In this document: positions 22,034-33,710 of the stretch, piece after piece
Position numbering within the stretch: position 1 is the first letter of the stretch
Layout: each line of letters starts with the position of its first letter
Source of the DNA: Apiospora phragmitis
Taxonomy: Eukaryota > Ascomycota > Sordariomycetes > Amphisphaeriales > Apiosporaceae
Assembly (NCBI GenBank): GCA_038363925.1
Contig: JAQQWL010000011.1
Coordinates: 7,502,001-7,566,000, forward strand
Reading direction: 5' to 3'
DNA length: 64,000 bases
Program-made: the position numbers and the translations under genes
The notes under the pieces: model-generated
What the model was told of the DNA's origin: nothing
Database searches by the model: none
The model's input: only the letters and a program-made list of their open reading frames with translations

Positions 22034-23434
22034 CTAGGCCGGAAAATTTGTGCGGAATCGTAATAGGGACTTGGTGAACTCTGCCCCTTCTCGGAGATGC
22101 ATACGAGCTGTCTGCGACCATGCCTCCTGGAGCGCGTGCGGGAGATCCAACAACAACGGTGAGCCTTCGTAGCGAAACTCGGCACGAGAGCCTATACCGT
22201 CAGGGCGTCCGGGTTGAAGAAGAAACTCTACAGAAAGGCAATAACGATCTCTCCAAGTCGCGTAGATTACCTTGAGCTTGGGCATACGTCCCGCGGCGCG
22301 TACCAACGCGAGATGAATTGGGTTCTGATGCGCTAGAACCCTGTCGGCCGTGAATGACCCGTCAAGATCCATGTCCCATATAGGACCTTCTGGATCCCAA
22401 TCGAGAAAATGGGTTCCCTGTGGTATTCGACCAGGAAACCGAAGCCTCATTTTGCGTAGACGAGGCCAATGCACCTCCTCCTGGTTTTGATCAAATTCTG
22501 GCTCCCAGAGAAGCTTGCTGCCAATGACCATGTCGAGGGAGATGGTCTCCAATTGCATCGAAAGCCTACGCAAGGCTATACAAAGAGGGTCCAGCACTGC
22601 CCCTGGACAGAGCCGAGGGTTTCGATCGGCTATGTTGCCTCTAAGTCCTGGCCCGTAGTCATAGCATAGTGTGAATTGCCGAACAGACTTAGGCAGAAGA
22701 GACAGGTCAGTGGCAAAGTTGTTGCGCAGCTGCACCCGGAATGCATGGTCGTGACTGCCGTCTCCTAGGTTCCAGTCGATGGGGTTCAAATTGGGAAACC
22801 GATTGGCGATTTCGCAACAAGTCTTGGGGACGGGTTGACGGGAGAACGGACGGACAGACGGACAAATGAATTTATTAATGAAAGACACCTCTGGGAGCTG
22901 GGGGTATAGCCCTTCTTCACGTAAGGCTACGTACGACGTAGCACATCTTTCCTTCCGGTCGTAGTAATGTGGTAGCTCATCCGGCCGGACGCGTGTCAAT
23001 CCGGCTTTCATATCTTGCAAGTTGGTTGTGGAAACCGCGGAAATCCCCAGTTCGATCCCTCGTTGACTGGTCTCATAAAGCTTATGAGGCAAGGACCATG
23101 AATGTAAACATCCCACAAGTCTCGCCACTGCATCGGAAAAGGCCAAGTCGTTCTCCTTTTTCTCTGGCTCGATCTCAAATTCCTTGTGAGTCTCGTAACC
23201 AGGCAGCAATGCCATGAAGTGGATTTGCCGAACGTAAGTTTGCCTCAAAGGAGTAAGAATCGTTTCTGCCTGAGGGAGGCGTACCTGATTCAGTCGCAGT
23301 GAAGAGAACGTAGCAGGCTCAAATAGAGCCTGCCATTGTCGTGAAACTGTGGCACACGCGCAGGCCGATGTTGGTGACTCTTGAACTACCAGCTGTGCGA
23401 TAGCCAGCTTGATTTCTGCTGGGACTCGATCCAT
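22034..23434 (-). CDS. F-box-like protein, single exon
   Basis: An uninterrupted frame of 466 residues from the preferred Met at 23434; an in-frame Met 8 codons earlier (23458) is possible. The N-terminus, DRVPAEIKLAIAQLVVQ then CACATVSRQWQALFEPATF, has the F-box layout (Pro near the start, the 'S..W' element, 'lf' end). The rest is a long region without recognised repeats, of the type seen in many fungal F-box proteins, with conserved-looking FLDWDPEGPIWDMDLDGSF. By family it would be a substrate adaptor for an SCF ubiquitin ligase; partner and target unknown. It converges with the SET gene, 154 bases apart. Confidence 0.7.
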   Translation of the reverse strand: MDRVPAEIKLAIAQLVVQESPTSACACATVSRQWQALFEPATFSSLRLNQVRLPQAETILTPLRQTYVRQIHFMALLPGYETHKEFEIEPEKKENDLAFSDAVARLVGCLHSWSLPHKLYETSQRGIELGISAVSTTNLQDMKAGLTRVRPDELPHYYDRKERCATSYVALREEGLYPQLPEVSFINKFICPSVRPFSRQPVPKTCCEIANRFPNLNPIDWNLGDGSHDHAFRVQLRNNFATDLSLLPKSVRQFTLCYDYGPGLRGNIADRNPRLCPGAVLDPLCIALRRLSMQLETISLDMVIGSKLLWEPEFDQNQEEVHWPRLRKMRLRFPGRIPQGTHFLDWDPEGPIWDMDLDGSFTADRVLAHQNPIHLALVRAAGRMPKLKVIYATWRDRYCLSVEFLLQPGRPDGIGSRAEFRYEGSPLLLDLPHALQEAWSQTARMHLREGAEFTKSLLRFRTNFPA

Positions 23435-23458
23435 GACTAGGGCGATCTCCAGTGACAA

Positions 23459-24321
23459 TATGGCAGTGAGCCAGACAAGTCAGCTCTGTCGTTCGCGAAA
23501 GAAGAACGGCTGCCTAAGACCAAGTTGATCCACCCTAATCCCCTCTCACATTAAAGCGGGCCCAACCATAGGTGGTCTACCCGCATGAAAATCAGTCATC
23601 CAGGGGTAATCCAGTCTACTTGCATGGTATACTGTTACATATCTTCCTCTGAAGTTGTATATGGTGGTAGGCGTCCTGCCCTCGGAGTACCTCATCCCGT
23701 CTCTTTTCTATTAGTTGAGTAATCATTGAGTGACCCCTTCTTTAAGCCTCGGGTCGCTAAACGTACATGCCTTTGAATTCTACATCTGGGCTGGCCCGAT
23801 ATGGGTCGGAAAAGGAAAAGAGGGACGCTTTTAATCCCCTTGAGTTTCATCTGTTGGTTCATGAGTTGTGAGACGATGACGTCACCTGAAATAAGACAAC
23901 AATATAGTCCATGGTCACACGCTTCGAGGGACTTACACTTCAGCCAGGGTGTCACGCTATACGTCACCCCTGTATGGAGCATGCCATTGGGGAATGCCTC
24001 AATCAAAATTTGTCTCCTATGCCACCTTCGGGGCCAATGTCGACAGCCCTGTTGACAAAGAAGAGAAAATAACCAATAAACCTATACAAGAGAGGTGGCT
24101 CACCTACGTTGGCCGTGAGTAGGCTTTGAGGCAAGGTGGACAGGGTAGATATAAGACTTCTCTTCTACAAGCAATGCAACAGTGCACATAATACTGGGAA
24201 ACCAGGATACACATTATTAACAGAAAGGGGCACTAATAAAGGTACAATGGAAAAGCGATATAGTATCATTACAGATGAAGGAAAGCCACTGTATCTTGCC
24301 AGATGCCCACAGAGCTACATT
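23459..24321. other. intergenic region
   Basis: No convincing gene. It holds the F-box promoter and the beta-lactamase-like gene's 3' UTR. Confidence 0.4.
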
Positions 24322-26276
24322 TCACACCTTCTGCAGCGTGACATTCAGTGCCAGGTTCTTGACGCTCAAAACGTTACCCGCGTCGTCCGACTCGAAGATG
24401 AACTCGTCGAGCGGCATGCCGGCATACGTGACGCCCGTGTAGTCGATCCAGGTCCCGCAGTCGGTGGAGAAGCCCGTGCCCGGGTTGTCGGGCGCGCCCT
24501 GAGCCTCGAAGACGGCCTTGAAGGCCTCGCGGCTACCCGACTGCAGGCCCGTGTAGTACAGCCGCACCGACGGCGTGCTCGAGTTGCCCGCGCCCGGGTC
24601 CGACGGCACCGACATCCCGGACTGCAGCGACTGGGCGACGGGGATCATGTCGGTGCCGTTGCTGATCCAGGAGCCGACGCCGACGCCGGGCTTGGCCGGG
24701 TCCGTCGTGAGCTCGAGCGATGACGTCAGGTTCGGGTAGACGGCAGGGTCCGCCACGTACCGGCCCGCGTACCGGCGGTTGGCGTCGTCGCGGGTCGCGG
24801 CGTCGTAGGCCGGCAGGATGACGGCCCCGATCGAGTCGGCCATGCTCCAGATGCCGCCCGCCGTGTTGGGCCCCGCCACCATGATGGTGATACCGAGGTC
24901 GAACTCGGGCAGAACGGTCAGCAGCGCCGAGTAGTCGCCGACGCCGCCCGCCTTGGTGAAGGCCGTGACGGTGCGATGCGGGTTCGTGCTGCTGAGGGGC
25001 AGCCGCCGCAGGCCCCAGGGCATGCCCACCGCGGCCACGTTGTCAGACGCGTACGTGACCGGCTTGAGCCAGCGGCGCGTCATGAGGGGCGTGAGCACCG
25101 TGGAGCCCAGGATGGCCCGGCCCAGTGCCGTGAGGTCGCCCGTCGAGGCGAACATGTTGCCCGAGGGGCTCTCGTCACCGATGTTGGCCCGCCAGCCGGA
25201 ACCCGTGGCGCGCGGAATGATGCCGACAGAGTCGGGCGGGTTGTCGTAGTACGTGTGCCTCATGTTCAGGGGGTTCAGCACCGTGACGTTCAGGGACGCG
25301 ACGAACGAGCGTCCAGTCATCGTCTCCAGGGCGTAGGAAAGCAGCTGGAAGGCGATGTTCGAGTAGGCCGGGGTTTTCCATGGCGCGAAAGAAGGGTATG
25401 CGTTCGCGATTCCCTCGAAAAACTCTTTTGAGAGTCAGTCAGCCATGCGGCGGCGTCGGTAACCTAGTAATATTGCACTTACGCTTTCGGTTGCACAGAG
25501 GATCGACGCCGCAAGGGGGCAACGGGCCTAATGGGGGAAACCCCAACCTCATGGCCCTGTCAAGAGGGATAGATCCAATAATTTCCCCAAGGATGAGGTC
25601 TATACCGAAGGTTGGTTGTGTCAGTAGGTTCTTGAATTCGTCGTGAAACGGACCTCATATTCAAGCTTCAGGGGCCTCACAGTCTCGCTCAATTCCAGAC
25701 ATCTGCAGTTACTCGGTTTAGTGTATAAGACCCGTGAAAATGGAATCTTGAACGTATTTACTTACCTGTGAGAGAAGCGCTTCTATCGTAATGTCTTCCC
25801 ATTTCACAGTGCGCAGTTCGTCGACTGTCTCATTCCCCGGGTATCCACTAGGGCTTGCAGCTCAGGTATAAACTCAGTGATCGGGTGGTTGAAGTACTTG
25901 ACTCCAGTCTCTGCCAAGAATGCGAGGACAGTGTAGATTTTGGTGACACTCCCAATTCGAAACACTGTATCTACGTCCACTTTCTTGACCCCTGTTGTGT
26001 TGCTGGGCAGGTTCTGAGCGGTGGTGCACCTCTCGAACAAGATCGGTGGTCCTGGGTTGGTGGAGAAAACCTGGACGGTGTAGCTGTAGTTGACGGCTGT
26101 AGGATCTACGGCATCGAAGGTAGCCGTGAGATTCTCCATCGCGGCCTTCCATATGGCGCTTTCGGTCAGACGCTGCGGCTTGGGAAATTCGGCCCCATAG
26201 ATGGGACAATGCGGGCTTGCGAGCGCCAGGGCAGCCCGAAGGAGAGTACACACAGAAGCCATTGCAAGGCCTTCAT
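24322..26276 (-). CDS. secreted beta-lactamase/D-Ala-D-Ala-peptidase-like serine hydrolase (ARB_00930-like)
   Basis: Class C beta-lactamase fold, likely a secreted esterase or peptidase of unknown substrate. Four exons: 26276-25766, 25702-25681 (22 bases), 25599-25483 and 25424-24322, all GT-AG; phases fit and give about 584 residues. Signal peptide MKALQWLLCVLSFGL. The nucleophile motif SxxK is in FRIGSVTKIYTVLAF. Exon 2 encodes only MSGIERD. Exon 3 has a Cys pair in PPCGVDPLCNRK. Exon 4 has the YxN motif (PAYSNIAFQLLSY) and a KAGG segment (TVTAFTKAGGVGDYSALLT) in the place of the third motif, then the C-terminal domain known from ARB_00930-like proteins. Two lost bases are inferred: near 26229-26233, where the signal peptide and ALALASPHCPIYG lie in different frames, and at the GGG run 25839-25841. 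Read literally, the first exon ends in a false stop. Confidence 0.83.
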
Positions 26277-27714
26277 TCTGCCGAATGTTCCAGATGGTAC
26301 CTAGAGTTGGTTGATATGGGCTACCGGGATCGTGTACGGTAGGTGAATGTAGTCCCCTATGCTGGTCCCAGGTTCGCTTTATACCTGAATTAATCTAATC
26401 ATGGCTCGAATCCAAGATGCTGCCAATTAATCTGTCGTAACACTAGTGTAACGTCACGATACACAATATGCAGTCTCCTTGCAAGCTGGGCACCGCTGAC
26501 TAGGTGCTTTAGGCAAATGGACTGATAGGTTCCCGTGGGAAGCAACAGGGGCTTGTCCAGCTAAGGAGCGGAAACTGATTTCCATTGGTTCAGGCTAAAT
26601 CGCGACGTGATAGTGAGATTGTCTTAATGTCCCATTTGAGGGACCCCCCAGAACAGTTTGACGTCAGAATCAAATGAACCGGAAACCACATCAGTGCAAC
26701 ATTCGCCTAGTCCAAGAAAGGGGGTGGAAGGCCATATTTGGTTGGGCTTGGGAGTCGTTCCTTTTCATTGCCGGAATTGCGCCACGGGAACGTAGGCCAA
26801 GCCGAGAACTGCAAGGAACCGCAAGTTACCGCAAGGTGGGAGGCGCTGTAATCCAGATTGTGTATTGTGCCCACGTCGACTTCATAATTGCGTGCGTCCT
26901 CTTATCTGGCTATTGAAGTGGCTGGCCAGCCCAGAGTTTATGGCGGTATGAGGAGTATTGAAGCCCACCGTCTGCACAAGGCTAGCAGACCTCTTCTGGA
27001 TATTACAGGACCAATGGAATCTGTCGAATGCAGTGCCATCCCGAATAGTCGAGACGAAGACCCGGATATTGTGGCTTGAAGTAACATCAGGCAAGATGCA
27101 TTGCATGCGTTTGGAGTGGTACCAACCAGACCACCTTCTTCTCAACGGGGAAGGTTCCAAGTGCATAGCGTCGCAGTGCCCCAGCAGTGGTCGCGGAGTT
27201 GAAGTTGGTGCGTTCCGGATCTCGATTGGACCTCGGCAGAGGTAGTGATTTCGGTAATCCGCAGCCATCCTTGATGCATGGTCTTCCATTCTTGATGCAC
27301 AAATCAATGCACAGAGGCGGAATGGGACTATTTGCAAGACAACAATATTGTGTCAAACAGCTTGCCAATATTATGACTCTGCGCATTTGAATCAGTATGA
27401 TTCATAAGCTTGGGCATGAACATCCCAACCAATGGAAGGCATAACCAAAGAGTAAACAGACTCCACATGTCGGCATGGGGCATACCGATCCCTGTTCTTG
27501 ATACTTTCCTGAGTCACACGCAGGCGCCGATTGGCCAATACTTTATCGTGGCTGTAGCTAGCTTTGGTATCGCCTTACTAAATCAGGCGTACAGTATAGA
27601 GTCTCTATTTTTCTGAACAAGTATATAGTCGGTGCAAACTTGAAGCGAAGTGATAGTCAACAAGGGCATCGATACCAAGACACTTTGAACGCTGCCTCTA
27701 TTTCTCTTTCGACA
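26277..27714. other. divergent intergenic region
   Basis: About 1.4 kb between divergent genes. Longest frames (up to 151 codons, minus strand) show no family features. Confidence 0.4.
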
Positions 27715-28689
27715 ATGGACACGAACATTGCAGGTGGCAGCAACGGCAGCTCAGCCGTATCGAAACTAGGAGATGAGAATTATGCCCGTCCGGATTTCGT
27801 GGCAGATCGTTGCTTGTTCTGCAACAAGCAACTTGATGATCTCGAGGCCAACCGGTTGCATATGCAAACGGCACACGGGCTCTTCATCCCCAGCCAAGAC
27901 AGGTTACTGGTAGACCTCGAGACATTATTCGACTACTTGCATCTTGTCATCTTTGGCTACAACGAATGTATAAGCTGCGGCACCCAACGAAACACCCCTC
28001 TGGCGGCACAGCAGCGTGAGTCCCTCCACAGCCTCCTTTTCTGCTCATGGGAGCCCACTAAGAATCCATCAGACATGCTGGGCAAAAATCATTGCAGATT
28101 CGACATTGGCGGCGAAGGTTCTGAGTTCGCCGACTTCTACGACTTTTCCGACACCGAGAGTGGTAGTGTGGACCATGAAGACGAGGACGCAACTCGCTCT
28201 ATGACAAATGTCAAGGGACAAGCAACCCAGGCAGATGAAAGCTCACTACGCCTCCCCTCGGGGAAAATCATCTCGAGTCGGCCCGACAATCTCTCGGGTC
28301 CTCCGCGCCAGAGACGGAATCCCCGCCCAGCAGAAGCTAGCGATCACTCTAGCCTCGGAGCTCCCATTGACAGCGATCTACAGCAGCAACCAGATACGGC
28401 CTCATCGCTAGTCGAGAGCTCTGGGTCTCCCGGGAAGAGTGCTCTCACGAGAAGCGAAAAGCGGGAGAATGCCTTCACGACACAGCTGGCCAATATGCGA
28501 GCGGGCGATCGCCAAGCTTTGGCTCATCTACCGTTGCCTCAGCAGCGTTCCGCCATCGCCACTTCGCTGAAGCAGCTGAAGAAGGCCCGGCAGCTGGAGA
28601 GGCGGTATCATATTGCAACCGAGAGAAGCGGGAACAGAACACTGATGAAGCATTTCGTGGCTGACTGTCCAGCAAGACCAAATGGCTGA
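27715..28689 (+). CDS. REI1-like C2H2 zinc-finger protein (truncated paralogue)
   Basis: Two exons, 27715-28015 and 28073-28689, give 305 residues. The 57-base intron (GTGAGT...CATCAG) is a multiple of three with no stop, so a reader could miss it. Splicing makes AAQQHMLGKNHCRFD. The protein has the middle fingers of cytoplasmic 60S biogenesis factors REI1/REH1: CLFCNKQLDDLEANRLHM then HGLFIP, and YNECISCGTQRNT paired with HMLGKNH. An acidic stretch (FADFYDFSDTESG) and a C-terminal block (MRAGDRQALAHLPLPQQRS) also match REI1. The N-terminal U1-type fingers that start normal REI1 proteins are absent and no upstream exon is visible. It may be a shortened paralogue rather than the main ribosome factor. 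Start at the first in-frame ATG. Confidence 0.75.
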   Translation: MDTNIAGGSNGSSAVSKLGDENYARPDFVADRCLFCNKQLDDLEANRLHMQTAHGLFIPSQDRLLVDLETLFDYLHLVIFGYNECISCGTQRNTPLAAQQRESLHSLLFCSWEPTKNPSDMLGKNHCRFDIGGEGSEFADFYDFSDTESGSVDHEDEDATRSMTNVKGQATQADESSLRLPSGKIISSRPDNLSGPPRQRRNPRPAEASDHSSLGAPIDSDLQQQPDTASSLVESSGSPGKSALTRSEKRENAFTTQLANMRAGDRQALAHLPLPQQRSAIATSLKQLKKARQLERRYHIATERSGNRTLMKHFVADCPARPNG

Positions 28690-28862
28690 GATGGAATGAG
28701 CTAGTCCTACAGATTAATAAAAATTTGCGCATAAGAAATTCCATAATATTATAAAATAGTGATCTGATGTTAAAGTAATAAATTTTTCAAGATCGTTTAA
28801 ACACGCACAGGGGACGGTATTGTCCTACATTATTTTTATTTTTATTTCATCTTGAATTACAC

Positions 28863-29123
28863 TCAAGCTAGAATCGCTCCTGTAATAGCCAATTCTCCAG
28901 CCATCATGATATCACCCGTCTGCCTCGGACCACCGGCATTAACAGTACACGTAATGCAGTTACTACACCAGGCCGGTGGCGTCGTGTAATCCGAGTGCTT
29001 CACCTTGGCGACCGTGGAAACGGCAAGGCCGGGTCGGCCGGCACACTGTTCGACGATAGGCACATCATATTCGGAGGACCAGTGGGCGCGCTTTGGCTCA
29101 TAGACTACTGCCCTCAGGTGCAT
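28863..29123 (-). CDS. small hypothetical protein, 86 residues
   Basis: A single frame starting at an ATG in A-rich context (aaaatg), with a WCSNCITC cysteine cluster and a hydrophobic C-terminus (MAGELAITGAILA). No signal peptide and no family recognised. It could be a small orphan gene or a chance frame. Confidence 0.22.
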   Translation of the reverse strand: MHLRAVVYEPKRAHWSSEYDVPIVEQCAGRPGLAVSTVAKVKHSDYTTPPAWCSNCITCTVNAGGPRQTGDIMMAGELAITGAILA

Positions 29124-29674
29124 TTTTAGCTCATCCTATTACTTGATCTCCGCTGGTTTAACTCTTGATCCAATCTCGAGACGCGCGGTATTTACCATGA
29201 GGTATAATGATTTGTTTTGGACTATAATTAGAGTCTAATTACTACACAACGAACCTCATCAGATTGAATGACAGGATTATCCGCTCTAGTTATTAAGAAG
29301 CATCCGATTCGACGCACGCCCACAAACGGTGTAGTTATAGTTGCGGGCTACGTAAACAACGGATATGCACTTGGGCTCTGCTTTGACCCCGTGTGCTAGT
29401 CATCGAGTTGGTAATGATGAGCGTTACAGAGTCCGGACTTGCCTTGCTGAAGGCACATATCGCAGACCGTGCCGCATCGCCAGGAGAGAGAGGTTGGCTG
29501 CTTACTTTACTTACTCATTGGCCAAGGCCGCAACGCTGCAACACCCCGCACATAGTTCCAGTTCAATGCGACAATGGCTTACTGGGCAGTAATAGTTCGG
29601 TGGTTATCCATTCATCCAGCCCCTCACCTCACCCCAGATCTCGCCCTCGAAGAACACGCTCGTCTCTACTTTCG
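29124..29674. other. intergenic / undetermined 5' part of the SDR gene
   Basis: No convincing gene. The SDR start codon or a first short exon must lie at the right-hand end of this stretch or just after it. Confidence 0.35.
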
Positions 29675-30686
29675 TTGAGACTCGCATTGGAAACAAAGGT
29701 CGCAATTGTAACTGGCGGCGGTAGGTGAGACGAGAAGAGCCCGGTCGTAGCACCACGCTCCGACCCGAATCTGACATGTCAACAGCGAGTGGCATGGGCT
29801 TCGCCGTTGCGCAAGCCCTGGTGAACCGCGGCGGATGGCAAGTCCACGTGCTGGACGTGAAGCCTGCCCCAGACCAGGCATCATCCGCCCCCGACACAAC
29901 CTACCACCAGAATGACATCGCCGACTATGGCCAGCTGGCTGCTGTCTTCAAGTCTATCTGGACTTCATCAGGGTCCCAGCGGCGCCGCCTGGACTTTGTC
30001 TTCGCCAACGCAGGCGTCCTGGACGCGGCCAGCTTCTTCCAGGAGAGCGCGGCAGAAGGGACCGATGAGCCACCGCCCGAGCCCGATTACCAGGTCCTTG
30101 ATGTGAATCTGCGAGGTTTTGTCAACACGGTCCATTTGGCTCGCCACTACATGGCGCAATCGCCAGACCGGTCGTCGCACGCCATCGCTGTGACGGCGAG
30201 CTCGGCTGCCATTTGGCCCACGTACTGCCTGCCTCTATACACGACGTCCAAGCGTAAGTGTAAATGACCTTCCACCCCGGTCTCAACCCTAGAACCCGTC
30301 TTTGTGGGCTGACTCCCACTCAAGATGGCGTATTGGGGTTTGTGCGCAGTATTGCGGGTTGGTACTATCAGTCCAAAGGCATCCGCGTAAACACCATTTG
30401 CCCCTCGTCTGTGAAGACGGATCTACTGCCGAATGAAGTATGGGCAGCCTTCGACCCCTCCTCTCTGACTTCCATGGACTTAGTTGTAAAGATCGTACTC
30501 GGGCACTTCCTCGATGGGGAGCTGATAGTGGATTCCAATGGGCGCAGAGCCACCAGCAACTACGGCCAGACTGTCGTTCCGTCTGGAGAAGAGTTGTACC
30601 TGGAAGACCAGCCTCCTTTTGTGAACGCAGGACACGAGGCACTGGTTAGAGCCACGGCGGTTGATCAGCAGATCGGTATAATCTGA
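29675..30686 (+). CDS. short-chain dehydrogenase/reductase (15-PGDH-like), start uncertain
   Basis: NAD(P)-dependent oxidoreductase of the classical SDR fold. Exons to 29720, 29786-30253 and 30325-30686, with introns of 65 and 71 bases. Splicing builds the cofactor motif TGGASGMG from VAIVTGGA and SGMGFAVAQAL. Next come the acidic strand-2 end (HVLDVKPAP), the NAG motif (DFVFANAGVL), the catalytic Ser in AVTASSAAIWPTY, the YxxxK pair in LPLYTTSKH and GIRVNTICPSSVKTDLL. The C-terminal part (FLDGELIVDSNGRRA) is like fungal 15-hydroxyprostaglandin dehydrogenase-type proteins. No ATG fits well: the frame reads Leu-Arg-Leu-Ala-Leu-Glu-Thr-Lys before VAIVTGG, and the nearest in-frame Met (29414/29417) would add an implausible 90 residues. 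A lost or changed start, or an unseen exon, is possible; I used the TTG at 29675 only as a marker. Confidence 0.8.
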
Positions 30687-31946
30687 CTGTATACAGTATA
30701 ACGCCAATTACTAGGCACCTTTTCATCTTGCACTAGATCGCGGGCAGAACTGCGCTTTTCTGGCTCCTATTGTAGCATCAGCCGCCTCAGCCGCAGAGGT
30801 TGAGCCTTTTGTTCAACGCTGAGATTGGACTCTTTCTCCTCGACAAACGCCCTGCCATGTTTTTTATATGTGTTGATTTGCTCGTCCGACTTGCGCTTTA
30901 TCACCAGTTTCTAGATGCGGGAGGCCAGAGGGACTGTATGATAGGTGTCAAGAGCAAGGAATGATCGCCAGACATAGCTTTCTCGCTGTTTCACCCGGGG
31001 GAAAAGCAAGCAAAGTCTAGACGTGGCTTGTCTGTGGCTAGGGCAAGGGCCATCCGAGACACTCGGAGACGGAAGGACATCGATACGCCGTACATGCGAC
31101 TTATCATGTTTGTTTGTGGATACTGGCGAAACTCTTGGCACTTACAAGATAAAAGGAGGTGACGTTAAGTCTTGAGTCAGGTTGCAGGCATCTGGCTTGC
31201 ACAAGTTCTATCAACAACAGAGGCTTGCCGACGTGCTAATCAAAAGGCGCCATGGTAGGTTAGCTCCGTTCCTTTTTGACTTTTATCTCTTACCAATGGC
31301 CGCCCAGTCGGTAGCATCGACATCGCAAGGGAGGTCTGAAACCAAATAGATCTACGATTCCTGACACCTGCTCCCTGAATTCGAGCCAGTAAAACCAGCG
31401 CCTCTCAAGACTTCCCGTGAGGGGTTGAATATTGAATGGCCATTCTGCCACTCCTCCTCTAATGAAACATGCAATATCCGACGCATCAAGGGAAGACAGC
31501 GGAGAATTTGGCAGCTGGATTGTTGGCGCAGCAGCATTGTGTCGAGAAGTATATGTGCACAAGACGTCACTTGAGGCCCAGGAGCTCGGTAAGGATGAAC
31601 CACTCGGATATTGCCTTGCTTTAATTGCCAAGGAGAATAAGACTTACGAGCTGTTTTTACGCTTTGCTGGCCATGGAAGTAGCCGCAAATAGCCGCAATG
31701 AACAAGCCTGGAATGCATCTATTTGTATTTCTTCTGAATCTTATGATTCTGTTAGAAGAGGGTTCATATTACCTGCTAGCCAATTTACATTCCAGGCTTC
31801 TGACTCGATGGGTTAGAACATACCATACTAACCCTCTCGCTCATGAGAACCCCTTCGAATAGGAGAAGAACATTTCGGTTCCGTACTTGAATCCGGACGG
31901 CATCCATGCCAACAACAAAGCTCTCCTTCACCGTGCCAGAGACACC
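30687..31946. other. intergenic region
   Basis: About 1.26 kb with only short frames on both strands and no family features. Confidence 0.4.
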
Positions 31947-33023
31947 ATGATCTTATCCAGGTCTTTATTCAACGCGCGCGGGCTCTGCCTCGCCACCTCT
32001 CTTGTGTTTCTCGCGATCTACGGCCTGCTGCGTTTCGGGCCCGACCACGCACCACACATCACCGACTTCGAGGACGTCTTCAGCTACCGCGAGCAGCATG
32101 TCGCGACAGACTCTCCCGACTTGATCCCGTCCAAGATATGGCAAATCTTCCTGACTCCTCGAGACGTCTCAACCGGACAGACTGGAGACATCGACCATGC
32201 AAAGCTGGGCGATACCGCCTCCTGGATAGCTCTGAATCCAGACCACCAGTACACGCTCATGAGCCTGAACGCCGCCGACAAATTCGTGAAGGACAACTTT
32301 GTCTCGAACTGGACGATACGGCGAACGTACCAACAGCTGCGGAACCCTGGGCTCAAGTCGGATCTGCTCCGGTACCTCATCTTGTCCGTCGAGGGTGGGG
32401 TCTATACAGACACGGATACAGTTTGCTTCCAGCCGATTGACCGTTGGGTCCCGGAGGAGTTCCGGGATCAGGCGCGGGTGGTAGTCGGGATCGAATTCGA
32501 CAAACTTGACGGACCGAATTGGGTAGATATACCACACGACTTGCAGGTAAGCTGGTCTCCTTGACTGCGTTACAAGAGCCTTGAACACCCAACCTGTGCT
32601 CGTACTAAGCCCCGCTTGCAGTTTTGCCAGTGGACTATCGCGGCGGCCCCCGGACATCCTCTCTTTGCCAGGATGGTGGAGCGGGCCATAACCTCCTTGA
32701 AAGAGGTCGCGAACAAGCACGACACAACCGTGGCGGCCCTTAAGGCTACCAGCTTCGAGACGATGAACACGACGGGGCCGGCGGCGTGGACCGACGTGGT
32801 CTTCGAGCAGATCCAGCTGGCCAACCCGTCCGTCCAGAGCCTGCGCGACCTCTCGGGCATGACGGAGCCCAGGCTATACGGCGACATCTTGGTATTGCCT
32901 ATCGACGGCTTCGGTATGGGTCAGCCTCACTCGCATAGTACAAACGATGGCACGATTCCGCCGAATGCGTTGTTGAGGCACAACTTCAGAGGTTCTTGGA
33001 GGGCCCTCTCCCCCGACTCATGA
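31947..33023 (+). CDS. GT32 glycosyltransferase (OCH1/mannosyltransferase-like)
   Basis: Two exons, 31947-32546 and 32622-33023, joined in phase 0 (GTAAGC...TTGCAG), give 333 residues. A single N-terminal signal-anchor helix (GLCLATSLVFLAIYGLLRF) predicts a type II Golgi protein. The catalytic part begins IPSKIWQIFLTP and has the GT32 pattern NPGLKSDLLRYLILSVEGG followed by the DxD metal motif YTDTDT (about residues 152-157). Exon 2 starts FCQWTIAAAPGHPLFARMV and includes TGPAAWTDVVF, both typical for this family. By family it adds a sugar, probably alpha-mannose, to glycans or glycolipids. Acceptor unknown. Confidence 0.88.
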
Positions 33024-33710
33024 AGCAGCAGCGTTGTTGATACATGTCTTTTGGCGTTTTTGGAAATTCAGGGGTCGACAGCGAGCATTCTGGATATTTC
33101 AGCAGTTCTTTCCTTGTAAGATGAGAATACGATGTCATGCTTCTGCTGAGTTGGTGGATCTTGTTTGGTGATTGGACCACTTTGTTGGCACGACTGCGAC
33201 GTGGGAGTAGATTCAATAATTTCAGGTTGTGTCTAATTGGAGCCAAGAGCCGATGGACATTGCAAGCGAGCAGGTCTTTGGGGTGTTGTGCTGCTGCAAG
33301 ATACGAGGGATCAAATAGCTGCCCTCCGTGTTCAAACAGTGCGGTGTAGTATGTCATCGTCCTTGTTATCTTAGTCTCCCATTGGTGGGAAAATACACCC
33401 GTGGTTGGCAATCCCCCCTTTTCTCCCCACGCGCCATTCGTTCCCCAGAGAAATTCCCCGCAGATCGACCCCAACTTTCCCCCAACTCATCATGCCGGAG
33501 TCATAGAGACCCACCCGCCGGGGACAACTGCCGGCCCCGATGATCGATATACTCGATTAAAAATAAATAGCAAGGAAGCTGGACGGTTGAAGAAGGATAG
33601 CTGTTCGTTGCAACTTCGTCCTCGTGATTGTGTTGCCGCCGTGCCGATTATTCAGGTCCAAGAATACAGCACGATCTTCGTGGCCCTGGCGACCACTACA
33701 TAACACTACC
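33024..33710. other. intergenic region, MFS promoter
   Basis: No credible gene. It lies between two genes on the same strand. Confidence 0.4.

Noticed and set aside
24136..24723. 195-codon plus-strand frame
   Set aside because: Antisense to the beta-lactamase-like gene's last exon, Arg/Val/Gly-biased composition typical of a shadow.
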